Of a DNA stretch of 39,771 bases, positions 33,391 through 39,771 are shown piece after piece; the stretch's first letter is position 1; each line of letters starts with the position of its first letter. The position numbers were made by a program, and so were the translations under genes. This stretch comes from Saprospiraceae bacterium. GTDB lineage: Bacteria; Bacteroidota; Bacteroidia; Chitinophagales; Saprospiraceae. The stretch covers positions 1 to 39,771 of the forward strand of contig JAEUUT010000163.1 in NCBI GenBank assembly GCA_016787415.1, in the 5' to 3' direction. The notes beneath the pieces were generated by a model, which was not told the DNA's origin, made no database searches, and was given only the letters and a program-made list of their open reading frames with translations.

Positions 33391-34206
33391 TCAAAGTGTT
33401 ATTTCATACGTTTGTCCGTTCACCGTCACGTTAGCCTTGTTGTCGCAGGTCGTGTTGCCATAATCGACGCCAACTTCCAGGCCGTTGATGTTCAGTAAGC
33501 CGGTTCCTTCGCTGATCCAAAGACAGTTATTGGCTTTGGTGAGCGCGTTGTTGATGGTCCAGTCTACCGTTTCTCCATTGGTCAGCACTGTTTGAATGGA
33601 GCCAGTGATTTCATACACGTCATCATTCCAGTCCCACCACGACGCATGTCCGGCAATCTGCGTAAAGGTTTGCAAGGCATCATAGTCGAGTGTATTCCCT
33701 TGTGTATCAGCGGCTTTGATGTCTTCCGCCTGCACGGTGTAAATACCTGCACTGGATGTGCTTTGGTTTTTGAGGGTGAAACGGCCCGAGAGCGAAGCGC
33801 CGTCCTCCGTGTAGTTATCGTACTGGATAGACACCTGGGTATTGGCTTCCCAGATTTTGTCAACAGTTACGATCACTTTGCCGGATTTAAATTTGCCGTC
33901 GCTGTCGGTACAGCCAGTGCCATAATCGACCGTAATGGTTTTGGGAAAAGTAGTGGCATCAGCCGGGAAAATCGTCACAGCGCTGCAACGTTCTTCGGTA
34001 CTGTTGTTCAGGAGGCCATTGGCTTTTTCAGCGCCATGCAAGGCGATGCCAAATGATGAACTAATGAGTTGCTGACTGCGCAGCGCCTGTGCCGAGGTAG
34101 CCACCGCTTCGGGTTCCGTTGTCGGTTGTTCTTTTTTGCAGGCATGGGTGATGGTAAGCGCCAATACGGTGAGCATCAGCAGAGGAAGGCTTAATTGCTT
34201 TTTCAT
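33391..34206 (-). CDS. Lipoprotein of unknown function
   Basis: A 271-residue lipoprotein: KKQLSLPLLMLTVLALTITHAC with lipobox THAC, then acidic KKEQPTTEPEA. The rest is beta-rich with many Thr, Asn and Gly; motifs such as FPKTITVDYGTGCTDSDGKF and KSGKVIVTVD recur in secreted Bacteroidota lipoproteins, but I cannot assign a named domain. It has its own terminator downstream and a clear ECF-type promoter upstream, so it is a single-gene unit. The frame is open to 34284, but the ATG at 34206 begins the signal peptide and lies downstream of the promoter. Confidence 0.82.
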   Translation of the reverse strand: MKKQLSLPLLMLTVLALTITHACKKEQPTTEPEAVATSAQALRSQQLISSSFGIALHGAEKANGLLNNSTEERCSAVTIFPADATTFPKTITVDYGTGCTDSDGKFKSGKVIVTVDKIWEANTQVSIQYDNYTEDGASLSGRFTLKNQSTSSAGIYTVQAEDIKAADTQGNTLDYDALQTFTQIAGHASWWDWNDDVYEITGSIQTVLTNGETVDWTINNALTKANNCLWISEGTGLLNINGLEVGVDYGNTTCDNKANVTVNGQTYEITL

Positions 34207-34249
34207 AATCGGAATGGAAATAGTTTTGGTTAAAAATAAATGTAACGGG

Positions 34250-34278
34250 TAGACGCCTGCCCCGGCGCCCGGGTTACA
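34250..34278 (-). promoter_or_regulatory. ECF-type promoter TGTAACC-N16-CGTCTA
   Basis: On the minus strand TGTAACC (34278-34272) and CGTCTA (34255-34250) are separated by exactly 16 bp, with the -10 box 43 nt before the lipoprotein ATG at 34206. This is textbook ECF sigma geometry with a GC-rich spacer. It lies in the 369-nt gap 34207-34575, whose other recognisable element is the -7 box at 34517. Confidence 0.6.
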
Positions 34279-34516
34279 CTGCATTACGTTTTGCTGGTGT
34301 TAAATAAATTTGGTAGTTTTTAAACGTTTTTAACAGTTGTTGCGGTACTTTTCGCTGTATTTTAATCAATCCAGGACTTTTCTAAACAAGGCGGAAATGA
34401 AAGATCCGGAGTTGGTAAATAAATTGTTGGCCTGAACTTTGCAATCTACATGCCTATTCTTTTTTTGCTTAATCGCCTGATATTCAACCCTTGATAAAAG
34501 AATAGACGACACGCTC

Positions 34517-34524
34517 TACATTTG
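34517..34524 (+). promoter_or_regulatory. -7 promoter box TACATTTG for the unknown two-gene unit
   Basis: An exact TAnnTTTG match with a TTG 23 nt upstream, 51 nt before ATG 34576. It marks the start of the 34576-38395 transcript. Confidence 0.5.
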
Positions 34525-34575
34525 CCGCACGAAACCGCCTGCCAAAAACAAAACATAGAGAAATCAATATAAACG

Positions 34576-35238
34576 ATGGCCGATTCCAACGCATTTTTAC
34601 AATCCATTGTCACGGATGCCAAAACTGTTTGTCAAAACAAGTTTAACCTTGCCAAAACAGTAGTGGATTCCAATAATGACGACCTTAAAAAACTGAAAAA
34701 GGACATGGACCGGATTTTCAGCACCATGGCAAAACCTGGTTTCTGGAACGCTTCCGTGGATGCCGATGGAACCCAGGTAGTTGTTCGGGTCATTTCATTG
34801 GGAAAAACAGACGGAACCCAGCCGGATAAACTGCTGAAAAATATAGGAGGATTGCTCCAGGCCCTTGAGGTTACCATTCTTCAGCCTGCCCAGGATACGA
34901 CGGTTCAAACCAAATTGCCTTCCGATATGAACACGCAGGCGTTGAATGCCTTGCGGATAACCCGCCAGCAGATTGCCATGCGAGTGCAAAAATTTGCACA
35001 AAACAACCAGGATATTTCTCAAGATCCCGACTACAAGACCCGACAGCAAAAACAGGACGCACTGGTGGTCACTTACCGCGAAAAATTGTTGAACAACCTG
35101 ATTGCCAGCAAACAAACCGATGTGAAAGTACTCAAACAAAGCGGGGTGACGATCTCGGGTACCCTTTCAAAAACAGCATTTTTCAGTGCATACGACAACC
35201 TTACCAATTTTATTCAGTTGAAAGTAGGTAATGCTTAA
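34576..35238 (+). CDS. Unrecognised 220-residue soluble protein
   Basis: I do not recognise this protein. It has no signal peptide or membrane span. It opens with an amphipathic, charged helix (MADSNAFLQSIVTDAKTVCQ, then DDLKKLKKDMDRIF). A beta-like stretch follows (GTQVVVRVISLGKTDG), then a long helix-rich half (NALRITRQQIAMRVQKFAQN, KTRQQKQDALVVTYREKLLN) and a beta C-terminus (SGVTISGTLSKTAFFSAYDN). There is one Cys. It is 100 nt upstream of the large secreted protein on the same strand and probably cotranscribed. It is well within normal codon use, so I see no sign of recent transfer. Confidence 0.7.
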   Translation: MADSNAFLQSIVTDAKTVCQNKFNLAKTVVDSNNDDLKKLKKDMDRIFSTMAKPGFWNASVDADGTQVVVRVISLGKTDGTQPDKLLKNIGGLLQALEVTILQPAQDTTVQTKLPSDMNTQALNALRITRQQIAMRVQKFAQNNQDISQDPDYKTRQQKQDALVVTYREKLLNNLIASKQTDVKVLKQSGVTISGTLSKTAFFSAYDNLTNFIQLKVGNA

Positions 35239-35338
35239 TGTTGAATGCAAGACCACCTGCCTGACTGATTCTTTTCCAACATTGCACTGAACCCTACCGC
35301 CCTCCTTCCTTTTTTCGTTCGACTTCCAAAGCAGAACT

Positions 35339-38300
35339 ATGTTCAAATTTCGCATAATACTCCTATTTTGCTGTCTTTCAGGGTATTTATCCGCCCAAAA
35401 CCTGTTAGAAGATAGCAAGAACCTGCTGAATGCACTTAACACCATGCAGGATTCGGCAGCCACCCCGACCCAGCGCGAGGATGCAGCCCAAAAAGCATTG
35501 CTCATTCTGTTTTTATACGATCAACCCACTCAACTCGACCCTCCCCGGCACCTCGATGCCGGCTGGCTGGCCCGACGGCTCAAGCGCAATACGCTGTTGC
35601 AGGGTTTTATCAGTCCTCAGCAGGACAGCGTTTTTCGTGCAATCGGCACGGTAGATGCCACTCAAAACCCATTCTGGACTCAGATACAGACACCGCAGCG
35701 CTATCAAATCAGTTCGAGGATGTACCGGGATGCAGCCATTTCGCCATCCAAATACCTGTCGATGCGGCAGTCGATGCAAAATACGCAGATACCGCCGCTA
35801 CAGAATGAAACCGCCATGCGAGTAGTGGCCGACAAGGTGAAATTGGCCAACGCACTCAACACGGAGGCCATTATTCAGGGACTCTTCGATTTTATACTCG
35901 AACGCGCCCAGCAGGAAGTGGCAGTATCTTTTTTTGAAAATTTGCTGGACAAAAAGATGCCACAGGTGGGTTATTTGTTTCCGAATGTAAGAACCCGCTA
36001 TGCCAATCCCGACATTACCTATTCTCAATCGTTTCTGGAAGGACTTCGGGAGGCTTTTTACCTGGATTTGAAAAACCTGAATATCACATTGCCGGAATTA
36101 TTGTTGCGTGACGAGTTTTTTGGAGGCTTGCGGCAAGACCCGATTTTCTATAACCTGCTGACTGTGTATAGCATATTCGGGCTGGCGCAGGACTCTGTGT
36201 CATTGTCGGAGGTGTTTCCATTGGTACACCGCAATTTGTATGACAGTTATGAAACGGCTGCTCAAAATCTGAATACCACCCTGGCAGAGAAAGCGGATTC
36301 TTCTGAAGCCTACCAGAAAGTGGTTGCGACCGTCACACAATTTACGACAGGTTTGAAAGAGGCCTACCTCGAACTGGATGAAGCGGAAACACAAATTGAA
36401 AACAATATTTCTGCCTTGCAGGCAAGCCACGAAGACGCGCCGCTCCCTCCTGATCGTGCGCAATTCCTGGCTAATCCGCTGTATTCTTATGAGGTGCTGA
36501 TTGGAAATACGGATACGACGGCCGCCGGCATCAACCTCAGTTTGCTTCCTCAGTTTTTGAGAGGCAGGCTCGATTCTGTTACCTTGGTGGAAAACAACAC
36601 GTTTGAGTTCTACGATAAATTTTTTGATAAACCCATCTCGTCCCTGAACTGGCGGATTGCAGGTCTGGAACTCACCCGCAATCTGAACGGTACCTGGTAC
36701 AATGACCTGTCCATTACCGACATCTTGCGGCGCTGGACGGCCGATCTGACGGCTTATCAGCAGGCTGTAACTGCCTGGCAGGCTTCCTTCGATACCCTGA
36801 GCGTTGAAGAACAGATACAGCAATCCGAAAGCGAACGCGTGGCTTTGCAGCAGATGATTGCTGATCTTCGTGTTTATTGGACAGACAAAACGGAATCGTC
36901 CAGCCTACAGCCACTCATTGTGCTCGAATCGATTGCTTCCGATTTCAGTGATATTGACTTTGGTGGAAATGAACCTGCCCAGGCACTTGTTTTGCGGCGG
37001 GAAAGACTCATGCAAATTGAAAAAAGGCTTGGCGCCTGGGAACAACGCATATCGGAGCCGGAACCTTTCCTGGCAGTAGGCAGTCCGCTCCGAAAATACC
37101 TGATGCGCAATGAAAATATTCAACCTGGCGATAAGGTAAAAGCCAAAGTGATCGCACTCGACGATGTGTTGCAGCAACTGCAACTAGATCTACGACAACT
37201 CGACAGCCTGGAAGCGCCCGGCCTGAAAAAAGCATGGAGCAATACGCGGCCCATGCTGCAAACGACAGAATTTATGTCGCATCTGTTGTATGCCATTCAA
37301 GGCCCCAAAGGACTTATGCGCCTTTCGGCACTGGATAGTGCGCTGTTCGACCCCACGCTGCGACAGGTGGCTATGGGATTGCTTCAGCAACGACTCAGCA
37401 AGGTGAAGGATGTTGGATTTGTGTCGCCCGACGCTATGGCGCAGTTTACACGCCTGACGCTGGAAGGCTTGTTGAACCTGCAAAAAATACAAACCGATTC
37501 TTCGGTCAATGCGCCCGATTCCCGGCAGAAACTGTTCAGTACGCTGGGTGTGGCTTTGCAGTCGATTAACCGGCTGCTCGAATTTCCGTTGTTTGCAAAT
37601 CCGCAAAAACCACTTGATTATCAATCGCTTACCGACCGAATGCCCACGTTGCGGCCCTTGCCCGACATTTCGGAACGTTGTATGAATTTTCTTTACCACC
37701 TCGAAAACAGAGAATATCGGTCGGCTATCAGTTCGTTGATGCGCCTGATGAGCACATTGAGCAGAATTCTCGACAAAACAGATGAAAGTGAAGAACGCGC
37801 CAGATTGTTGAATTTCTTTGAAGAATACGGCGATTTTGTAGCAGGTCTTGTGGACGCACAGTCGAAGGAGCAGGTGGAATACCTGCTGAAAAGCCTGGCA
37901 GACCCGCCAGGAAGTTCCCGTACCAAACGTACCCATTCTATCACTGTTGGCATCAACGCCTATGTGGGCGCTTCGGTGGGGCAGGAAAACTGGGATCGAA
38001 ATACGCTGAGTGGCGCGACACTTCAGTCTGATTTTGCTGTCGTAGCGCCCTCCATGCCTGTCGGTTTTGCTGTCAGCAAACTACTGGGCGCTTCCTGGAA
38101 ACACCCACAGTCGTTTAGTTTATTCGTATCCCTGCTCGATCTGGGTTCGTTGATGACTTATCGGCTGGAAAAGGAAGATTCTTTTGGTGAATATAAAATG
38201 ACGTATAAAAACGTATTCAAACCCGGACTTCAATTGCACTGGAATATCCAGCGCACGCCTTTTTACCTGGGAACAGGCTGGCAAACCGGCGCCCAGTTCA

Positions 38301-38395
38301 GACAAATAGATGATCGGGAAATCAGTTTCCGCTCTTCACGTTATTTTCTGGCATTCGGGGTAGATGTGCCGATTAAAACACTTTACAGACACTAG
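35339..38395 (+). CDS. Unrecognised 1018-residue secreted protein with C-terminal beta-barrel-like domain
   Basis: It has a signal peptide (residues 1-19, FKFRIILLFCCLSGYLSAQ). Residues 20-880 are mostly alpha-helical with coiled-coil-prone stretches (LDEAETQIENNISALQAS; QQSESERVALQQMIADLRVY). The last 140 residues switch to an alternating hydrophobic/polar pattern with Gly and aromatics (ITVGINAYVGASVGQEN, then FSLFVSLLDLGSL and FYLGTGWQTGAQF). This looks like a short outer-membrane beta barrel or surface-anchor domain ending VDVPIKTLYRH. I know of no named family. It follows the 220-residue unknown gene by 100 nt, with an OmpA-family lipoprotein next. A structural or surface role is inference. 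Confidence 0.85.
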   Translation: MFKFRIILLFCCLSGYLSAQNLLEDSKNLLNALNTMQDSAATPTQREDAAQKALLILFLYDQPTQLDPPRHLDAGWLARRLKRNTLLQGFISPQQDSVFRAIGTVDATQNPFWTQIQTPQRYQISSRMYRDAAISPSKYLSMRQSMQNTQIPPLQNETAMRVVADKVKLANALNTEAIIQGLFDFILERAQQEVAVSFFENLLDKKMPQVGYLFPNVRTRYANPDITYSQSFLEGLREAFYLDLKNLNITLPELLLRDEFFGGLRQDPIFYNLLTVYSIFGLAQDSVSLSEVFPLVHRNLYDSYETAAQNLNTTLAEKADSSEAYQKVVATVTQFTTGLKEAYLELDEAETQIENNISALQASHEDAPLPPDRAQFLANPLYSYEVLIGNTDTTAAGINLSLLPQFLRGRLDSVTLVENNTFEFYDKFFDKPISSLNWRIAGLELTRNLNGTWYNDLSITDILRRWTADLTAYQQAVTAWQASFDTLSVEEQIQQSESERVALQQMIADLRVYWTDKTESSSLQPLIVLESIASDFSDIDFGGNEPAQALVLRRERLMQIEKRLGAWEQRISEPEPFLAVGSPLRKYLMRNENIQPGDKVKAKVIALDDVLQQLQLDLRQLDSLEAPGLKKAWSNTRPMLQTTEFMSHLLYAIQGPKGLMRLSALDSALFDPTLRQVAMGLLQQRLSKVKDVGFVSPDAMAQFTRLTLEGLLNLQKIQTDSSVNAPDSRQKLFSTLGVALQSINRLLEFPLFANPQKPLDYQSLTDRMPTLRPLPDISERCMNFLYHLENREYRSAISSLMRLMSTLSRILDKTDESEERARLLNFFEEYGDFVAGLVDAQSKEQVEYLLKSLADPPGSSRTKRTHSITVGINAYVGASVGQENWDRNTLSGATLQSDFAVVAPSMPVGFAVSKLLGASWKHPQSFSLFVSLLDLGSLMTYRLEKEDSFGEYKMTYKNVFKPGLQLHWNIQRTPFYLGTGWQTGAQFRQIDDREISFRSSRYFLAFGVDVPIKTLYRH

Positions 38396-38397
38396 AG

Positions 38398-38444
38398 GAG
38401 TCCTGAGTCATAAGTCCTGAGTCGTAAGTCTTGAGTCCTGAGTC
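38398..38444. repeat. AGTCCTGAGTC direct repeat
   Basis: Four variants of the 11-nt unit AGTCCTGAGTC and its AGTCTTGAGTC form lie just after the large unknown gene. The same unit builds the inverted repeat at 39516-39633, so the OmpA gene is bracketed by the family. Confidence 0.85.
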
Positions 38445-38579
38445 GAGGAGGGATTCTGATTCAAATCGTTTCTAAAAAACACCTCTATTCAAAAATAAAA
38501 ATGACGCTCAGGCGTTCGGCTGGCATGTTCCCATGACCTGTTCATCTTTCATTTTAAATCTTTTCAAATTCTCCATTTT

Positions 38580-39509
38580 ATGCGAATTTCTGCGATGAAA
38601 ATGGCCTTTTTTCTGTTATTAGGCCTGTCCCTGACCTCTTGTGTTGCAAAGAAAAAATATGTGTCACTGCGCTCCGAACTGGAAGCCGCCAACAAAGACC
38701 TCGGCAAATGCGGTGAAAACCTGAATGCAGCCATGAATAAACTCTCGACTTGTGAAACCGACCGCGACAAGTTGAGAACAGACCTGGGCAGCAGCCAAAG
38801 CGCATTGCGCCTGCGCGAAGAACAAATTCAGGATCTTCGGGCACAAATCGAAGACTTCAAAACGCAGCGCGATAAACAACTCACCCAGGTCGGCGACCTG
38901 ACGGTGCTGTCGAAATCTGCCAATGATAATATTCGTGAAACCTTGTCTCAACTCGAAAAAAAGGACAAGTATATCCACTTGCTTCAGGCAGCAAAAACCA
39001 AAGCCGATTCGATCAACCTGGCCCTGGCTGTCAACCTGAAAGGCGCCCTCAAAGAAGGCATCGACGACAAAGACGTAGATGTTAAAGTGGATAAAACGGT
39101 GGTATTTATCAACTTGTCCGACAAAATGCTGTACCAGAGCGGTAGCGCCAGCCTAACGCCAAAAGCCAATGATGTGCTGGGTAAAATTGCCAAAATTATC
39201 GAATCGCGCCCTGACCTCGAGGTAATGGTCGAAGGATATACCGACAACAAACCAATCAAAACGAATTGTATGGAAGACAACTGGGATTTGAGCGTAAAAC
39301 GAGCCACCTCGGTGGTACGAGCACTGCAGTCTAAATTCAACGTCAATCCAAATCGCCTGATCGCTGCCGGCCGCGGCGAATACAACACCCTTGCCAGCAA
39401 TGATACGGAAGCCGGCCGCGCCACCAACCGCCGTACCAGGATTATCATTCTGCCCAAGATTGATCAGTTTTATGATCTGTTGAACCCGAATAATGTACCA
39501 AATAAATAG
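38580..39509 (+). CDS. OmpA-family peptidoglycan-binding lipoprotein
   Basis: A 309-residue outer-membrane lipoprotein: signal peptide with lipobox LTSC, then a coiled-coil linker (residues 25-120, LRSELEAANKDLGKCGENLN and following). The C-terminal OmpA/MotB domain contains MLYQSGSASLTPKANDVLGK, VEGYTDNKPI, LSVKRATSVVRAL and GRGEYNTL, with the peptidoglycan-contact NRRTRIIILPK. It tethers the outer membrane to the cell wall. ATGs at 38580 and 38595 both give workable signal peptides; I list the longer. Function is structural, and a link to the preceding large protein is possible but unproven. Confidence 0.93.
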   Translation: MRISAMKMAFFLLLGLSLTSCVAKKKYVSLRSELEAANKDLGKCGENLNAAMNKLSTCETDRDKLRTDLGSSQSALRLREEQIQDLRAQIEDFKTQRDKQLTQVGDLTVLSKSANDNIRETLSQLEKKDKYIHLLQAAKTKADSINLALAVNLKGALKEGIDDKDVDVKVDKTVVFINLSDKMLYQSGSASLTPKANDVLGKIAKIIESRPDLEVMVEGYTDNKPIKTNCMEDNWDLSVKRATSVVRALQSKFNVNPNRLIAAGRGEYNTLASNDTEAGRATNRRTRIIILPKIDQFYDLLNPNNVPNK

Positions 39510-39515
39510 TCGACA

Positions 39516-39633
39516 GTCTTGAGTCCTGAGTCCTGAGTCTGTAGAGTACACCTGATTACTTTTGGCATTATAATTCACTAAAGCCAAGAGTAATCAGGTG
39601 TACTCTACAGACTCAGGACTCAGGACTTAAGAC
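39516..39633. repeat. 51-bp inverted repeat built from AGTCCTGAGTC units
   Basis: Arms 39516-39566 and 39583-39633 are reverse complements with about two mismatches around a 16-nt loop. The inner part pairs GATTACTTTTGGC with GCCAAGAGTAATC. It lies between the OmpA stop and the tryptophan dioxygenase start. There is no T-tract after the hairpin, so it is not a normal terminator. Confidence 0.92.
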
Positions 39634-39655
39634 TCAGGACTTTACATGCCCAGCC

Positions 39656-39771
39656 ATGAACAAATACGCCACCATCCACTACCACACCTATCTCCAACTC
39701 GACAAAATATTGGGTGCACAACAATTGCGGAGCGCCCAACTCGAGCAGGTGCCTGCGCATGAAGAAATGCT
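39656..39771 (+). CDS. kynA: Tryptophan 2,3-dioxygenase (5' part; continues beyond window)
   Basis: Only the first 38 residues are present, from ATG 39656: IHYHTYLQLDKILGAQQLRS followed by PAHEEML. The YLxLDxLLxAQ and HDEML pattern is the N-terminus of Bacteroidota tryptophan 2,3-dioxygenase, the haem enzyme that opens the indole ring of Trp in the kynurenine pathway. The catalytic part is beyond the edge, so the call rests on this short signature. It starts 22 nt after the inverted repeat. Confidence 0.75.
   Translation, partial: MNKYATIHYHTYLQLDKILGAQQLRSAQLEQVPAHEEM

Noticed and set aside
33120..33434. Plus-strand frame reading FPAELAEFPAELAE repeats
   Set aside because: A translation of the 21-nt inverted array; no start signal and no conservation expected.
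38479..38490. 12-mer shared in reverse with 14007-14018
   Set aside because: One short match outside any array; probably chance.
21672..39633. Repeat arrays as possible CRISPR
   Set aside because: Units are contiguous or in inverted order with no unique spacers of constant length and no cas genes.

Overview
The window is chromosomal DNA of a Bacteroidota bacterium, most likely a saprospirian or chitinophagian relative (Saprospiraceae/Haliscomenobacter/Lewinella-like; the rank below phylum is inference). The grounds are TonB receptors with an ECF sigma/FecR pair, a type IX secretion sorting domain, Haem_bd and multihaem cytochrome proteins, lipoproteins with short lipoboxes, and several genes preceded by the Bacteroidota -7 box TAnnTTTG instead of a Shine-Dalgarno sequence. 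I see no rRNA, tRNA, CRISPR array, transposase or phage gene.

Layout. 1-1929 (minus): a SAM methyltransferase followed by a secreted family 3 glycoside hydrolase cut by the window edge. 2115-4238 (plus): a TonB-dependent receptor. 4224-5853 (minus): a HEAT-DUF4291 protein and a GNAT acetyltransferase. 6076-7575 (plus): a DUF5691 protein. 7577-11874 (minus): a complete ECF sigma/FecR anti-sigma/TonB receptor signalling operon. 12002-14000 (plus): an ECF-type promoter with a short terminated transcript, a small lipoprotein and 4-hydroxyphenylpyruvate dioxygenase. 14001-14400: a 400-bp inverted-repeat element. 14388-14954 (minus): a cytidylate-kinase-like P-loop kinase. 15078-18823 (plus): a DUF4340 protein, a DprE1-like FAD oxidase and malate:quinone oxidoreductase.

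18830-34206 is almost entirely minus-strand: a T9SS cargo protein, a GT39-type glycosyltransferase, an FKBP isomerase, an M20 dipeptidase, the ketodeoxygluconate set (hexuronate-type MFS carrier, KDPG aldolase, KDG kinase), a Haem_bd protein, a GH3 beta-glucosidase, a six-haem cytochrome and a lipoprotein behind a very clean ECF-type promoter. 34517-39771 (plus): an unrecognised soluble protein plus a 1018-residue secreted or outer-membrane protein, an OmpA-family lipoprotein and the start of tryptophan 2,3-dioxygenase.

Functionally the region describes a heterotrophic, polymer- and amino-acid-degrading cell: beta-glucosidases outside or in the periplasm, uronate-derived ketodeoxygluconate catabolism, Tyr and probably Trp oxidation, dipeptide hydrolysis, and malate oxidation into quinone.

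The most unusual feature is the spacers. At least six intergenic gaps carry different families of short direct repeats folded into long inverted arrays. Two spacers also carry ECF-like promoters sharing the -10 box CGTCTA at a 16-bp spacing. The best candidate for an undescribed system is the two-gene unit at 34576-38395.
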